This document shows positions 6,602-15,489 of a DNA stretch of 40,338 nt, one piece after another (position 1 is the first letter of the stretch; each line of letters begins with the position of its first letter). The translations under genes were made by a program, and so were the position numbers. Source of the stretch: Oscillospiraceae bacterium (GTDB lineage: Bacteria; Bacillota; Clostridia; Oscillospirales; Oscillospiraceae). The DNA lies in assembly GCA_017501355.1 (NCBI GenBank), contig JAFVXA010000041.1, positions 1 to 40,338 of the forward strand. Reading direction: 5' to 3'. The notes beneath the pieces were generated by a model. It searched no databases. It was not told the DNA's origin and was given only the letters and a program-made list of their open reading frames with translations.

Positions 6602-9412
6602 ATGGAATACAAGCAGACACTGAATATGCCCAAGAGCGGCTTCCCCATGCGTGCGGGTCTGCCCACCCGTGAGCCGGAGATGCTGAAGCAGTGGGAGGAA
6701 CTGGATCTCTACAACGAGCTCCTCAAGAAGAACGAGGGTAAGCCCCGCTTCATCCTCCACGACGGTCCTCCCTTCTCTAACGGCAACATCCACATGGGTC
6801 ACGCGCTGAACAAGGCACTGAAGGACTTCATCACCCGCAGCTACGCCATGCGCGGCTACTATACCCCCTATGTGCCCGGCTGGGATAACCACGGTCTCCC
6901 CATCGAGCGCGCCATCGAGAACAGCAAGAAGAAGCTGAACAAGGATATGTCCGTGCCTGAGTTCCGCAAGGCGTGCGAGGACTTTGCAGAGGACTTCATC
7001 CAGAAGCAGATGGGCGGCTTCAAGCGTCTGGGCGTTGTGGGCGACTGGGAGCATCCCTACCGCACCATGGACAAGCATTTTGAGGCACAGGAGGTCAAGG
7101 TCTTTGGTCGTATGTTCGACAAGGGCTACATCTACAAGGGTCTCAAGCCCGTGACCTGGTGCCCCTTCTGTGCCACCGCTGTGGCAGAGGCGGACATCGA
7201 GTACAAGGATGATCCCTGCACCTCTGTTTACGTCAAGTTCCCCGTGAAGGACGATCTCGACAAGCTCGCAGGCTTTGATCTGAGCCGTACCTTCTTCGTC
7301 ATCTGGACCACCACCATCTGGACTCTCCCCGGCAACATGGCGATCTGCCTGCATCCCCGTGACAGCTATGTGCTGGTGAAGGCAGAAAACGGCGAGACCT
7401 ACATCATGGCAGAAGCCCTCATGGAAAAGACCATGAAGATGGGCGGCTTTGAGAGCTATGAGGTCCTCGCGTCCTTCCCCGGCGCCTTCTTCGAGAATAT
7501 GCTGGCACAGCATCCCTTCCTCGACAAGACCAGCCGCCTTGTCCATGCGGAGTATGTCACCATGGACAGCGGTACCGGCTGCGTCCATACCGCTCCCGGC
7601 TTCGGTGCGGACGACTATCAGACCTGCATGCGCTACGGCATGGAGCTGGTGGTGCCCGTGGACGATTACGGTCGTCATACCGACTATGCAGGCAAGTACG
7701 CCGGCATGAAGACCGAGGAGTCCAACCCCGTCATCAAGGCAGACATGGAAGCAAGCGGTATGCTCTTCGCATCCGAAGAGATCGTCCACAGCTATCCCCA
7801 CCATGACCGCTGCAAGAAGCCCGTCATTTTCCGCGCCACTCCTCAGTGGTTCTGCTCTGTGGAGTCCTTCAAGGAGCAGGCGATCGAAGCCATTGAAAAC
7901 GTGGAGTGGTTCCCCGCATGGGGCGGCGAGCGCATGACCGGTATGATCCGTGAGCGTGCCGACTGGTGCATTTCCCGCCAGCGCCGTTGGGGTCTGCCCA
8001 TCCCTGTGTTCTACTGCAAGGACTGCGGCAAGCCTGTTTCCAACCCCGAGTCCATTGAGAAGATCTCCAAGCTCTTTGACGAGTTTGGTTCCAACGTCTG
8101 GTTTGAGAAGGAAGCCATGGAGCTCATCCCCGATGGCTTCACCTGCCCCCACTGCGGCTGCAAGGAGTTTGACAAGGAGACCGATACCCTCGACTGCTGG
8201 TTCGACTCCGGTTCCACCCACTTCGCATCCCTGATGAAGGATATGCCCGAAATGTGGCCCGCCGATGTGTATATCGAGGGTGCAGACCAGTATCGCGGCT
8301 GGTTCCAGTCCTCCCTGCTGACCAGCGTGGGTGCGCTTGATCAGGGCGCTCCCTTCCGTCAGGTCCTGACCCACGGCTGGGTGGTGGATGGTCAGGGGCG
8401 TGCCATGCACAAGAGCCTTGGCAACGGTGTGGATCCCGCTGACCTCATCCGTGACTTCGGCGCAGACATCGTGCGTCTCTGGGCGGCTTCCTCCGACTAT
8501 CATGCGGATGTCCGCTGCTCCACCGAGATCTTCAAGCAGATCTCCCAGAACTATCTGAAGTTCCGCAACACCTGCAAGTTCCTGCTGGATAACCTTGTGG
8601 GCTTCAATGCCGAGGAGCTGGTCTCTCCCGCTGATATGCTCCCCATCGACCGCTGGATCATGACCAAGCTCAACGCCCTCATCGAGAAGGCTGCCGCCTG
8701 CTACGATAAGTACGAGTTCCATGTGATCTCTCACGCCATCAACGATTTCTGCGTGGTGGATCTCTCCAGCTTCTATATGGACATCATCAAGGATCGTCTG
8801 TACTGCGAGGAGGCTGAGGGTCTCAAGCGCCGCAGCGCCCAGACCGCCATGTTCCTCGTCCTCGATGCCATGACCCGCATCTTTGCTCCCATCCTCGCCT
8901 TCACCTGCAACGAAGTGTGGCTGGCAATGCCCCACCGCGCAGGCGACGATGCACGCAATGTCCTGCTGAACGTGATGGTGAAGCCCTACACTGAGTATGC
9001 CCTCAGCGACGCTGAGATGGCACAGTGGGCAGTGCTGGCACAGCTCCGCAGCGGTGTGAACTCCGCCCTCGAAGCGGCTCGTAATGAAAAGAAGATCGGT
9101 AAGAGCCTCGAAGCACACGTCACTCTCGTGACCGAGGGTGCGGTTGCGGAAAGCAACCTTGCTGAAACCAAGGCTGCCTTTGAGGACAGCTGGGCTGACC
9201 TCTTCATCGTCTCCGACGTGGAAGTGGTGGAGGATCAGGCGCTCTACGCGACTGCCGCTGAAACCGCGCTTGCCGGCGTTCGCGTGATCGTCAGCGAGGC
9301 AAAGGGCGAGAAGTGCCCCCGCTGCTGGAAGCACAGCACTTCCGCAGACAGCGAGACCGGTCTCTGCCCCCGCTGCCACGACGTGGTGGGCAAGATCCCT
9401 GCTCTTCTGTAA
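6602..9412 (+). CDS. ileS: Isoleucyl-tRNA synthetase
   Basis: A 936-residue class I aminoacyl-tRNA synthetase charging tRNA-Ile. The HIGH-like signature is seen as NGNIHMGHALNKALKDF at about residues 58-74, the CP1 editing domain lies in the middle (TTTIWTLPGNMA region), and the KMSKS loop appears as HKSLGN. There is a zinc-type CPFC pair near 190, and the C-terminal zinc finger CPRCWKHS...CPRCHDVV closes the protein. Length and order are typical of the bacterial, mupirocin-sensitive type 1 form (class inferred from the N-terminal and zinc-finger layout). The ATG follows AAAGGAGA by 8-9 bases. Expression is controlled by the upstream isoleucine T-box, and a strong terminator ends the unit. 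Confidence 0.98.
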   Translation: MEYKQTLNMPKSGFPMRAGLPTREPEMLKQWEELDLYNELLKKNEGKPRFILHDGPPFSNGNIHMGHALNKALKDFITRSYAMRGYYTPYVPGWDNHGLPIERAIENSKKKLNKDMSVPEFRKACEDFAEDFIQKQMGGFKRLGVVGDWEHPYRTMDKHFEAQEVKVFGRMFDKGYIYKGLKPVTWCPFCATAVAEADIEYKDDPCTSVYVKFPVKDDLDKLAGFDLSRTFFVIWTTTIWTLPGNMAICLHPRDSYVLVKAENGETYIMAEALMEKTMKMGGFESYEVLASFPGAFFENMLAQHPFLDKTSRLVHAEYVTMDSGTGCVHTAPGFGADDYQTCMRYGMELVVPVDDYGRHTDYAGKYAGMKTEESNPVIKADMEASGMLFASEEIVHSYPHHDRCKKPVIFRATPQWFCSVESFKEQAIEAIENVEWFPAWGGERMTGMIRERADWCISRQRRWGLPIPVFYCKDCGKPVSNPESIEKISKLFDEFGSNVWFEKEAMELIPDGFTCPHCGCKEFDKETDTLDCWFDSGSTHFASLMKDMPEMWPADVYIEGADQYRGWFQSSLLTSVGALDQGAPFRQVLTHGWVVDGQGRAMHKSLGNGVDPADLIRDFGADIVRLWAASSDYHADVRCSTEIFKQISQNYLKFRNTCKFLLDNLVGFNAEELVSPADMLPIDRWIMTKLNALIEKAAACYDKYEFHVISHAINDFCVVDLSSFYMDIIKDRLYCEEAEGLKRRSAQTAMFLVLDAMTRIFAPILAFTCNEVWLAMPHRAGDDARNVLLNVMVKPYTEYALSDAEMAQWAVLAQLRSGVNSALEAARNEKKIGKSLEAHVTLVTEGAVAESNLAETKAAFEDSWADLFIVSDVEVVEDQALYATAAETALAGVRVIVSEAKGEKCPRCWKHSTSADSETGLCPRCHDVVGKIPALL

Positions 9413-9423
9413 GAAAAACAACC

Positions 9424-9460
9424 AAAGCCCTCGGAAGCTGCCGTTTCCGAGGGCTTTTTT
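9424..9460 (+). terminator. Intrinsic terminator of ileS
   Basis: AAAGCCCTCGGAA (9424-9436) pairs with 9445-9457 across an 8-base loop. The stem is followed by a run of T to 9460. Confidence 0.92.
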
Positions 9461-9462
9461 AT

Positions 9463-9491
9463 TTGATTTATGCGGAAAATTTGGCTATAAT
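9463..9491 (+). promoter_or_regulatory. Promoter of the acyltransferase gene
   Basis: TTGATT -35 at 9463-9468, 17-bp spacer and a perfect TATAAT -10 at 9486-9491, directly after the ileS terminator. Confidence 0.75.
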
Positions 9492-9529
9492 GGCGGCAGT
9501 ATGAACCTGAGGTGAAAGGAGAGAGCGCC

Positions 9530-10594
9530 ATGGACGAAAAAAAGAGCATTTCGCGCAACGCCGCGGTGGATGGGGCAAAGACCGTGGCGATCTTCGGCAC
9601 GCTCCTCATCCATGCCTCTGCCGCCGGCGGCTTCGCGGGGACGGTGGGGAGCTTTGATTGGGTGTCCGCCCTCGGGTGGAACTGCCTTGTGCGCTGCGCC
9701 GTGCCTCTGTTCCTCCTTTGCAGCGGCGCACTGCTGCTGCCGCCGGAAAAAAATGTCACCATCGCCTCCGTCTGGAAAAAGTATATCCCCCGCATCCTCG
9801 TGGCGCTGCTGTTTTGGGCAGCGGCTTACGCGGGCGTGGACCTGCTGCTGATGTGGCGGCGGGGAGAGACGGTGACGGCGGCGATGATCATGGATATGCT
9901 GCGAAATCTCCTGCTGTTCAACCATAAAAGCCACCTTTACTACCTGCATATTACCCTCTTGGTCTATGCCCTGCTGCCTGTGAGTCGCAGTTTTGTTGCA
10001 AAGGCAGATCGAAAGACCTTGTACTACGCCCTCGGCGTGTGGTTTGTCCTCAGCAGCGTCTACCCCATGCTCCGCTCCGTTTCCCCCCTCGGTAAGCTCT
10101 ACGGTATCCCCGCCCAGTATGTGATCAATCTCTCCTGGGGCGCGGTGGGACTGGGTGTCCTCGGCTATGTGCTGTCGAAGGAAGCGGCAAAGCGCCGCCC
10201 GAGGGAGTTCGTGCTGTTGTATCTGATCTCCACCGCATTGACCTTCGGCGGGACGCTCGCGGCATCGCTGAAAGCCGATGCCCTCTGCGATGTGTTCCTG
10301 CAGGGCAATGCCCCCTTTGTCTATTTGCAGGCGGTGAGCATCTACGGCTTTTTTGTCAGCAGTATGCACAGCAGGCAGGGCAATCGCTGGCTGGAGACCA
10401 TCTCCCGCGCATCCTTCTGCATCTATCTTGTGCATCTGTTCTTCCTCGACTATCTCAGCTCTCACGGCTTTGCCGCAGGGCTCTATCCGCCGATCTGGGC
10501 AGTGCCCGCACTGGTGGCGCTGCTGTTTGCGGCAGGCTTCGCTGTGTGGCTGGTGCTGCGCCGCATCCCCGTTGTAAACCGTTGGCTGATCTGA
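9530..10594 (+). CDS. Acyltransferase family 3 integral membrane protein
   Basis: A 354-residue polytopic membrane protein of the acyltransferase_3 (OafA/WecH-like) family, whose members O-acylate sugars of cell-surface polymers or exported glycans. The N-terminus RNAAVDGAKTVAIFGTLLIHA carries the family's membrane-embedded histidine after a D-x-x-K/R-type start. About ten hydrophobic segments follow, ending in a SRASFCIYLVHLFFLDYL segment typical of the family's C-terminal half. Substrate cannot be told. The ATG at 9530 has AAAGGAG about 10 bases upstream; an upstream in-frame GTG (9512) would place this ribosome site inside the coding region. The gene has its own promoter and a terminator shared with the convergent rsmH. 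Confidence 0.85.
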   Translation: MDEKKSISRNAAVDGAKTVAIFGTLLIHASAAGGFAGTVGSFDWVSALGWNCLVRCAVPLFLLCSGALLLPPEKNVTIASVWKKYIPRILVALLFWAAAYAGVDLLLMWRRGETVTAAMIMDMLRNLLLFNHKSHLYYLHITLLVYALLPVSRSFVAKADRKTLYYALGVWFVLSSVYPMLRSVSPLGKLYGIPAQYVINLSWGAVGLGVLGYVLSKEAAKRRPREFVLLYLISTALTFGGTLAASLKADALCDVFLQGNAPFVYLQAVSIYGFFVSSMHSRQGNRWLETISRASFCIYLVHLFFLDYLSSHGFAAGLYPPIWAVPALVALLFAAGFAVWLVLRRIPVVNRWLI

Positions 10595-10601
10595 ACAGAA
10601 C

Positions 10602-10634
10602 AAAGCCGTCCGAGCGTTCTGCTCAGACGGCTTT
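10602..10634. terminator. Bidirectional terminator between the acyltransferase gene and rsmH
   Basis: AAAGCCGTC (10602-10610) pairs with GACGGCTTT (10626-10634), and an inner GAGC/GCTC stem extends it past one mismatch. It sits between two convergent genes with A/T tracts on both sides. Confidence 0.8.
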
Positions 10635-10653
10635 CGTTATATATCGGACGGGA

Positions 10654-11709
10654 TCAGTATTCGCTTCGCACTGCCCAGCGCATTTTCGTGGACTTGGCGC
10701 GGCTGTTGCGGACACACTCCTCTGCCGTGGGACGGATGGGCTCGTCCGCGATTTCGCTGTAAAGCCCCTCGCGGAGCTGTGCCTTGAAATACTTCTTCAC
10801 CATGCGGTCCTCGCCGCTGTGGAAGGTTAGCACTGCCACCCGTCCGCCGGGGGCAAGCACGTCGGGGAGCTTCGAGAGAAAGGCATCGAGCACCTCGAAC
10901 TCACTGTTGACGTCAATGCGGATCGCCTGCGCCGTGCGCTGGCAGGATTTCTTGATGGCTTCCTTCTGTTCGTTCTTGGGAAGGAACGAGAGGGCTTCCG
11001 TGATACATTCCCGCAGCGCCGTGGTGGTCTCCAGCGGGCGGCGCTTGCGCCGCCACTGCATCATGGTGGCGGCAATGCGGTCGGCATAGGGCTCGTCCGC
11101 GTTTTCGATGAGCATACCCTCGATCTCCTCCCGGTTCATTTCCTTCAGCCGTTCCGACGCGGGAATGCCCGCAAGGGGATTGAGACGAAGATCCAAAGGA
11201 CCTTCCACCTTGTAGGAGAAGCCGCGCTCGGGATTGTCGATCTGCATGGAGCTGACACCGAGATCGGCAAGGATGAAATCGAACTTTTTGCCGCTTTCTG
11301 CCACTGCCCGGTCAATTTCTGCAAAGTTTTGCAGACGCACCGTGAGGATCTCCTCGCCGTAGCCTGCGGCGGCAAGGCGTTCCTTTGTCTTGGCAGACTC
11401 GATGGGATCCACATCGAAGGCGGTGAGGTGTCCCCTGCCCTCCAGCTTCTCCAGCATGGCGCGGGTATGACCGCCGTAGCCGAGGGTGGCATCCGCGCCG
11501 TTCATACCGGGGCGAATCTGCAGGAAATCCAGAATTTCCTGCACCATGATGGAAATGTGCATACCCGCAGGGGTCGCGCCGCGGGAGATGACATGGGCAA
11601 CATCATCTGCGTACTTCTCGGGATTCAGTTCCTTGTATTTTTCGTGAAAGCGCTTGGGATGGGTGCCGGAATAGCGCACGCGGCGCTTGTGAGGAGTCTT
11701 TTCTTCCAT
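10654..11709 (-). CDS. rsmH: 16S rRNA m4C1402 methyltransferase RsmH, N-terminally extended form
   Basis: A 351-residue SAM-dependent methyltransferase that N4-methylates C1402 in the decoding centre of 16S rRNA. Seen in the sequence are the SAM-binding DATLGYGGHT motif at about 73-82, LADLGVSSMQIDNPERGFSY, and the C-terminal GGRVAVLTFHSGEDRMVKKYF. The core is preceded by about 50 residues of basic sequence (KRRVRYSGTHPKRFHEKYKE), making it longer than the ~310-residue standard form. It stands alone on the minus strand, away from the mraZ-rsmH-ftsL division cluster where rsmH usually sits. It may therefore be a second paralogue (inference). The ATG at 11709 follows GAAAGGA. A promoter lies close upstream. 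Confidence 0.93.
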   Translation of the reverse strand: MEEKTPHKRRVRYSGTHPKRFHEKYKELNPEKYADDVAHVISRGATPAGMHISIMVQEILDFLQIRPGMNGADATLGYGGHTRAMLEKLEGRGHLTAFDVDPIESAKTKERLAAAGYGEEILTVRLQNFAEIDRAVAESGKKFDFILADLGVSSMQIDNPERGFSYKVEGPLDLRLNPLAGIPASERLKEMNREEIEGMLIENADEPYADRIAATMMQWRRKRRPLETTTALRECITEALSFLPKNEQKEAIKKSCQRTAQAIRIDVNSEFEVLDAFLSKLPDVLAPGGRVAVLTFHSGEDRMVKKYFKAQLREGLYSEIADEPIRPTAEECVRNSRAKSTKMRWAVRSEY

Positions 11710-11741
11710 GTCAGTGATCCTTTCGCTGTCTGTTTTTCCTC

Positions 11742-11770
11742 ATTTTACCCTATGATGCCGCTGAGAACAA
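11742..11770 (-). promoter_or_regulatory. Promoter of rsmH
   Basis: On the minus strand a TAAAAT -10 (11747-11742) with a weak TTGTTC -35 (11770-11765) at 17-bp spacing. It gives a short leader of about 25-30 bases. Confidence 0.5.
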
Positions 11771-11788
11771 GGAGAAACATGGTATTTG

Positions 11789-11817
11789 TTGCAATGCGCG
11801 CAAGGGTTTGATAAGAT
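11789..11817 (+). promoter_or_regulatory. Promoter of the sugar O-acetyltransferase operon
   Basis: TTGCAA -35 at 11789-11794, 17-bp spacer and TAAGAT -10 at 11812-11817. It is divergent from the rsmH promoter and lies about 20 bp from it. Confidence 0.6.
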
Positions 11818-11852
11818 AGTTGGGATAAAAAGTCCGGGAGGTGAGGTTTTCG

Positions 11853-12437
11853 GTGACAGAGCGGGAAAAAATGCTGGCGGGCGAACTCTACGACTGCGGC
11901 GACAAGGAACTGATGGAACAGTGGTACCTGGCAAAACGGCTGATGAAAGAATATAATGCCATCGATGTGGAAGACCTCGCGGGAAGAAAGCGGATCTTGT
12001 CCGAACTCCTTGGCGGTACGGGCAATGACCCGTGGATCACGCCGCCCTTTTTCGTGGACTACGGAAACAACATTTATCTCGGCAATAACTGCGAAATCAA
12101 CATGAACTGCACGTTTTTGGACACAAACCGCATCACCATCGGCGATAATGCGCTGATCGCGCCCAATGTGCAGATCTATACCGCGTTTCACCCTGCGAAT
12201 GCCGCAGAGCGTTTCGGCGAACCGAGGGAAGACGGCTCCTTTGCCTTCTGCAAGACCCAAACCGCCCCCGTCACCATCGGCAAGAACGTCTGGATCGGCG
12301 GCGGAGCGATCATTATGCCCGGTGTTACCATCGGAGATAATGTGGTCATCGGTGCGGGAAGCGTGGTGACAAAGGATATCCCCTCTAATAAAATAGCCTT
12401 TGGCAATCCCTGCCGCGTGTACCGCGACAATGTGTAA
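11853..12437 (+). CDS. maa: Maltose/galactoside O-acetyltransferase family protein
   Basis: A 194-residue left-handed parallel beta-helix acetyltransferase of the Maa/LacA family, using acetyl-CoA to acetylate a sugar hydroxyl. The Mac N-terminal domain [15 protein letters not shown] is followed by hexapeptide repeats ([36 protein letters not shown]), where the final His is the conserved catalytic one. The C-terminus [25 protein letters not shown] is typical. The GTG at 11853 is preferred over an upstream GTG at 11841. The protein then starts with the family's usual MTEREKM, and GGGAGGTGAGG lies 6 bases upstream. The natural substrate is unknown; detoxifying acetylation of free sugars is the usual suggestion. 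Confidence 0.92.
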   Translation: MTEREKMLAGELYDCGDKELMEQWYLAKRLMKEYNAIDVEDLAGRKRILSELLGGTGNDPWITPPFFVDYGNNIYLGNNCEINMNCTFLDTNRITIGDNALIAPNVQIYTAFHPANAAERFGEPREDGSFAFCKTQTAPVTIGKNVWIGGGAIIMPGVTIGDNVVIGAGSVVTKDIPSNKIAFGNPCRVYRDNV

Positions 12438-12463
12438 AAAATGATGAAAAAGGAGTATTCCCT

Positions 12464-12970
12464 ATGAAATATATCCTTCTCAGCGCCGCGCTCGTGGGCG
12501 CTGACCAGTGGCTGAAGGCGTGGGCAAGCGCCAATCTCCAGCTCCACGGCGAGTGGCTTCCCCTGCTGGGGCAGCTGTTGGGTCTGCGGCTCACCCATAA
12601 CTACGGCGCGGCATGGTCGAGTTTTTCCGGGCAGCGCCTGCTGCTGATCGCCCTGCCCGTTGTCATCATCGCGGCGGTGATCTATGTGCTTGCGAAAAGA
12701 ATCGTGCGCCATCCCCTTGGCAAGCTCGCCTGCGCTCTGGTGTTGGCAGGTGGTGTGGGTAACCTCATTGACCGCGTGTTTGTGGGCTATGTGGTCGATA
12801 TGCTCTACTTCCCCTTCTGGGTGAGCTACCCCACCTTCAACATTGCGGATATCTGCATCGTGGTGGGCGCGGTGCTTGGCAGCATTTACTACCTGTGGAT
12901 CTATGAAGCATACGATATGCCGAAGAAGGAGGAGCATCATGGAGACCATCCTGCTGAGGGCGAACGCTGA
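12464..12970 (+). CDS. lspA: Lipoprotein signal peptidase (signal peptidase II)
   Basis: A 168-residue membrane aspartyl protease that cleaves prolipoprotein signal peptides after Cys lipidation. Four membrane helices are visible. The catalytic aspartates are D103 in GNLIDRV and D129 in FNIADICI, and the N-terminal DQWLKAW conserved block is present. The C-terminus has a charged tail (MPKKEEHHGDHPAEGER). A strong AAAGGAG precedes the ATG. The last 32 bases overlap the downstream pseudouridine synthase gene, whose ribosome site lies inside lspA, so the two are coupled. The lspA-rluD order is common in Firmicutes. The lipoprotein encoded at 27538 would be one of its substrates. Confidence 0.97.
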   Translation: MKYILLSAALVGADQWLKAWASANLQLHGEWLPLLGQLLGLRLTHNYGAAWSSFSGQRLLLIALPVVIIAAVIYVLAKRIVRHPLGKLACALVLAGGVGNLIDRVFVGYVVDMLYFPFWVSYPTFNIADICIVVGAVLGSIYYLWIYEAYDMPKKEEHHGDHPAEGER

Positions 12971-13859
12971 GGACAGCGGCAAGCGTCTCGATGCCTTCCT
13001 TGCCGAGCAGATCGAGGACATCAGCCGCAGCGCTGCCCAGCGCTTCATCGCCGAGGAGCGGGTGCTGCTTGCGGGCAAGGTTGTGGCAAAGAGCCGCAAG
13101 GTGGCGCAGGGCGAGGAATATGCCGTGATGCTCCCGGAGACGGCAGAGGAAACGGCAGCCCAGCCCCAGAATATCCCTCTCGACGTGGTGTACGAGGACA
13201 GCGACGTGATCGTGGTCAATAAGCCTGTGGGCATGGTGGTGCACCCCGCCCCCGGACATCCCGACGGGACACTCGTCAACGCCCTGCTCTATCACTGCGC
13301 GGGGACGCTCTCCGGGGTCGGCGGTGAAATGCGCCCTGGCATTGTCCACCGCATCGACCGGGACACCAGCGGTCTTATCATCGCGGCGAAAAACGACTTT
13401 TCCCACCGCGCCCTTGCGGCGCAGCTGCAGGATCACAGTCTTGCGAGGACATACGAGTGCATTGCCGTGGGCAATTTCCGGGAGGACAGCGGCACGGTGA
13501 ATGCCCCCATCGGGCGACACCCAGTGGACCGCAAGCGCATGGCGGTCACCGACCGCGGCGGTCGCCACGCCGTGACCCACTGGGAGGTGGTCGCCCGCTA
13601 TCAGGGCTATACCCACCTGCGCTGTAAGCTGGAGACGGGGCGCACCCATCAGATCCGCGTCCACCTGGCTCACCTTGGGCACCCCATCTGGGGCGACACG
13701 GTCTATGGTGCGAAAAAGGCGGTGCCGGGTCTCACGGGGCAGTGTCTCCACGCCGTGGGGTTGACCTTTCGCCACCCCCGCAGCGGCGAAGCGGTGACCC
13801 TCTCCTGTGGTCTCCCGGAGGAATTTGAGAATGCCCTGCGTAAGCTCAGAGAGAGATAA
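12939..13859 (+). CDS. rluD: RluA/RluD family 23S rRNA pseudouridine synthase
   Basis: A 306-residue pseudouridine synthase. An N-terminal S4 RNA-binding domain (GKRLDAFLAEQIEDISRSAA...) is followed by the catalytic domain with NKPVGMVVHPAPGH and the active-site motif HRIDRDTSGL, with catalytic Asp at about 140. The ETGRTHQIRVHLAHLGHPIWGD block closes the active site. The start at 12939 follows AAGGAGGAG within lspA. The RluD assignment (23S helix 69) is by overall similarity; several RluA-family paralogues look alike, so the exact target is uncertain. A strong terminator ends the maa-lspA-rluD unit. Confidence 0.9.
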   Translation: METILLRANAEDSGKRLDAFLAEQIEDISRSAAQRFIAEERVLLAGKVVAKSRKVAQGEEYAVMLPETAEETAAQPQNIPLDVVYEDSDVIVVNKPVGMVVHPAPGHPDGTLVNALLYHCAGTLSGVGGEMRPGIVHRIDRDTSGLIIAAKNDFSHRALAAQLQDHSLARTYECIAVGNFREDSGTVNAPIGRHPVDRKRMAVTDRGGRHAVTHWEVVARYQGYTHLRCKLETGRTHQIRVHLAHLGHPIWGDTVYGAKKAVPGLTGQCLHAVGLTFRHPRSGEAVTLSCGLPEEFENALRKLRER

Positions 13860-13866
13860 AGGATAT

Positions 13867-13896
13867 ACGCCGAAGCGCAAAACGCTTCGGCGTTTT
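13867..13896 (+). terminator. Intrinsic terminator after the pseudouridine synthase gene
   Basis: ACGCCGAAGCG (13867-13877) pairs perfectly with 13883-13893 around a CAAAA loop and is followed by TTTT. Confidence 0.9.
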
Positions 13897-14004
13897 CACG
13901 TCTTTTGCCGGAAAAAGTCCCTGAAATGTGCAAAACAACGAGAGAAAAAGCTGCAACGGCGGGAAAAGAGAACGAACTTTGTGAAATCTGACCCGAGAAA
14001 ACTG

Positions 14005-14034
14005 TGTACGAAAGCGGCGATTTTGTGATATAAT
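14005..14034 (+). promoter_or_regulatory. Promoter of the miaB-mutSL-miaA-hfq block
   Basis: A perfect TATAAT -10 at 14029-14034 with a weak -35 (TGTACG, 14005-14010, 18-bp spacing). It is the only good promoter seen before miaB. Confidence 0.55.
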
Positions 14035-14067
14035 AATGTGTCAAATTATGTTTTTCGGAGAACGAGT

Positions 14068-15489
14068 ATGGAACGCGAAAAGGTTTTGCTGACGGAAGAA
14101 CAAATCAAGCGTCAGTTGGATTTTTGTAAAAAAGTAAGTGCCCTGCTGGAGGATCGCCCGAACCGCCTTGCCAAGGTGGAGACCTTCGGCTGCCAGCAGA
14201 ATGTGGCAGACGGGCAGCGCATGATGGGTATGCTGCAGGAGATGGGCTTTGGCTTCACCGAGGACGAAAAGCAGGCGGATGTCATTGTCATCAATACCTG
14301 CGCCATCCGTGACCACGCCGAGCAGCGTATTTACGGCTTGCTGGGCGCGCTCACCCACGCGAAGAAGGCGAAGCCCGAGCAGGTCATCTGCCTTTGTGGC
14401 TGCATGGCGCAGCAGCAGCGGGTGGCAGATAAGGTGAAGAACAGCTACCGCCATGTGGATCTGGTCTTTGGTCCGCAGGCGATGTGGAAATTCCCGGAGC
14501 TTCTCCATGGCGTGTATCAGCGCCACCGCCGCATCTTCTCCATCGAGGATGAGCACGGCACCATTGCGGAGGGGCTCCCTGTTGTCCGCGAGGGCAATGT
14601 CAAGGCGTGGGTCAGCATCATGTACGGCTGCAACAATTTCTGCAGCTATTGCATTGTCCCCTATGTCCGCGGTCGTGAGCGCAGCCGCGATGCCGCTGAG
14701 GTGGTAAAGGAGTGCCGCGAGCTCATTGAAAGCGGCGTGAAGGAGATCACCCTCCTCGGTCAGAACGTGAACTCCTACGGTAAGGATCTGCCGGAGGAGA
14801 TGGACTTTGCGGATCTCCTTGCCAAAATCAACGAAATTCCCGGCGACTATCTCATCCGCTTTATGACGAGCCACCCCAAGGACGCTTCCCGTAAGCTGCT
14901 GGAGACCATGGCACGCTCGGAGCACGTGGCAAAGCAGCTGCACCTGCCCGTGCAGTCCGGCAACAACCGCGTGCTGAAGGAGATGAACCGCCGCTATACC
15001 CGCGAAAGCTATCTGGAGCTGGTGCGCTATGCCCGTGAGCTCATGCCGGAGATTGCCCTCACCAGTGATATCATCATCGGCTTCCCCGGTGAAACGGAAG
15101 CGGAAGCCATGGACACGGTGTCTCTTGTGGAAGAGGTGCGCTATGACGCACTTTTCACCTTTATCTATTCCCCCCGCCCCGGCACCCCTGCGGCGAAGAT
15201 GCCCGACCCCTTCACCCGCGCCGAGAAGCAGGTCTGGTTCGACCGTCTGCTGGATGCGCAGAACCGCATTTCCGCGGAAAAGCACGCCTCCTTCGTGGGG
15301 CAGAGCCTGCGTGTGCTGATCGACGGCGTGGAGGAGGACAGCCGCTGGAATCTTTCTTCCCGCACCACCGGCGGACGCTTGGTGCACCTCAGCGGCGAAG
15401 AAAGTCTCGTCGGCAAATATTGCCGTGTGAAGATCACGGACAGCAATACCTGGGCCATGTTTGGCGAAGTGGAGGAAATTCTTGGATGA
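14068..15489 (+). CDS. miaB: tRNA-2-methylthio-N6-dimethylallyladenosine synthase MiaB
   Basis: A 473-residue radical-SAM methylthiotransferase that converts i6A37 to ms2i6A37 in tRNAs reading UNN codons. The N-terminal UPF0004 domain has its three cluster cysteines in TFGCQQN, NTCAIRDHAEQ and CGCMAQQ. The radical SAM motif is CNNFCSYC within YGCNNFCSYCIVPYVRGRERS, and a TRAM domain ends the protein. ATG at 14068 has GGAG 7 bases upstream; an earlier in-frame codon at 14038 overlaps the -10 region and is rejected. Its substrate is made by MiaA, encoded about 6.5 kb downstream in the same block. The stop overlaps the next start by four bases. Confidence 0.97.
   Translation: MEREKVLLTEEQIKRQLDFCKKVSALLEDRPNRLAKVETFGCQQNVADGQRMMGMLQEMGFGFTEDEKQADVIVINTCAIRDHAEQRIYGLLGALTHAKKAKPEQVICLCGCMAQQQRVADKVKNSYRHVDLVFGPQAMWKFPELLHGVYQRHRRIFSIEDEHGTIAEGLPVVREGNVKAWVSIMYGCNNFCSYCIVPYVRGRERSRDAAEVVKECRELIESGVKEITLLGQNVNSYGKDLPEEMDFADLLAKINEIPGDYLIRFMTSHPKDASRKLLETMARSEHVAKQLHLPVQSGNNRVLKEMNRRYTRESYLELVRYARELMPEIALTSDIIIGFPGETEAEAMDTVSLVEEVRYDALFTFIYSPRPGTPAAKMPDPFTRAEKQVWFDRLLDAQNRISAEKHASFVGQSLRVLIDGVEEDSRWNLSSRTTGGRLVHLSGEESLVGKYCRVKITDSNTWAMFGEVEEILG

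Noticed and set aside
6413-9421. A 1002-codon open frame on the minus strand opposite ileS, and similar long frames opposite mutS, the peptide operon, ppdK and yifB
   Set aside because: They mirror genes with clear family motifs, their products are His/Gly/Leu-rich without recognisable domains, and they arise from the strong codon bias of the real genes.
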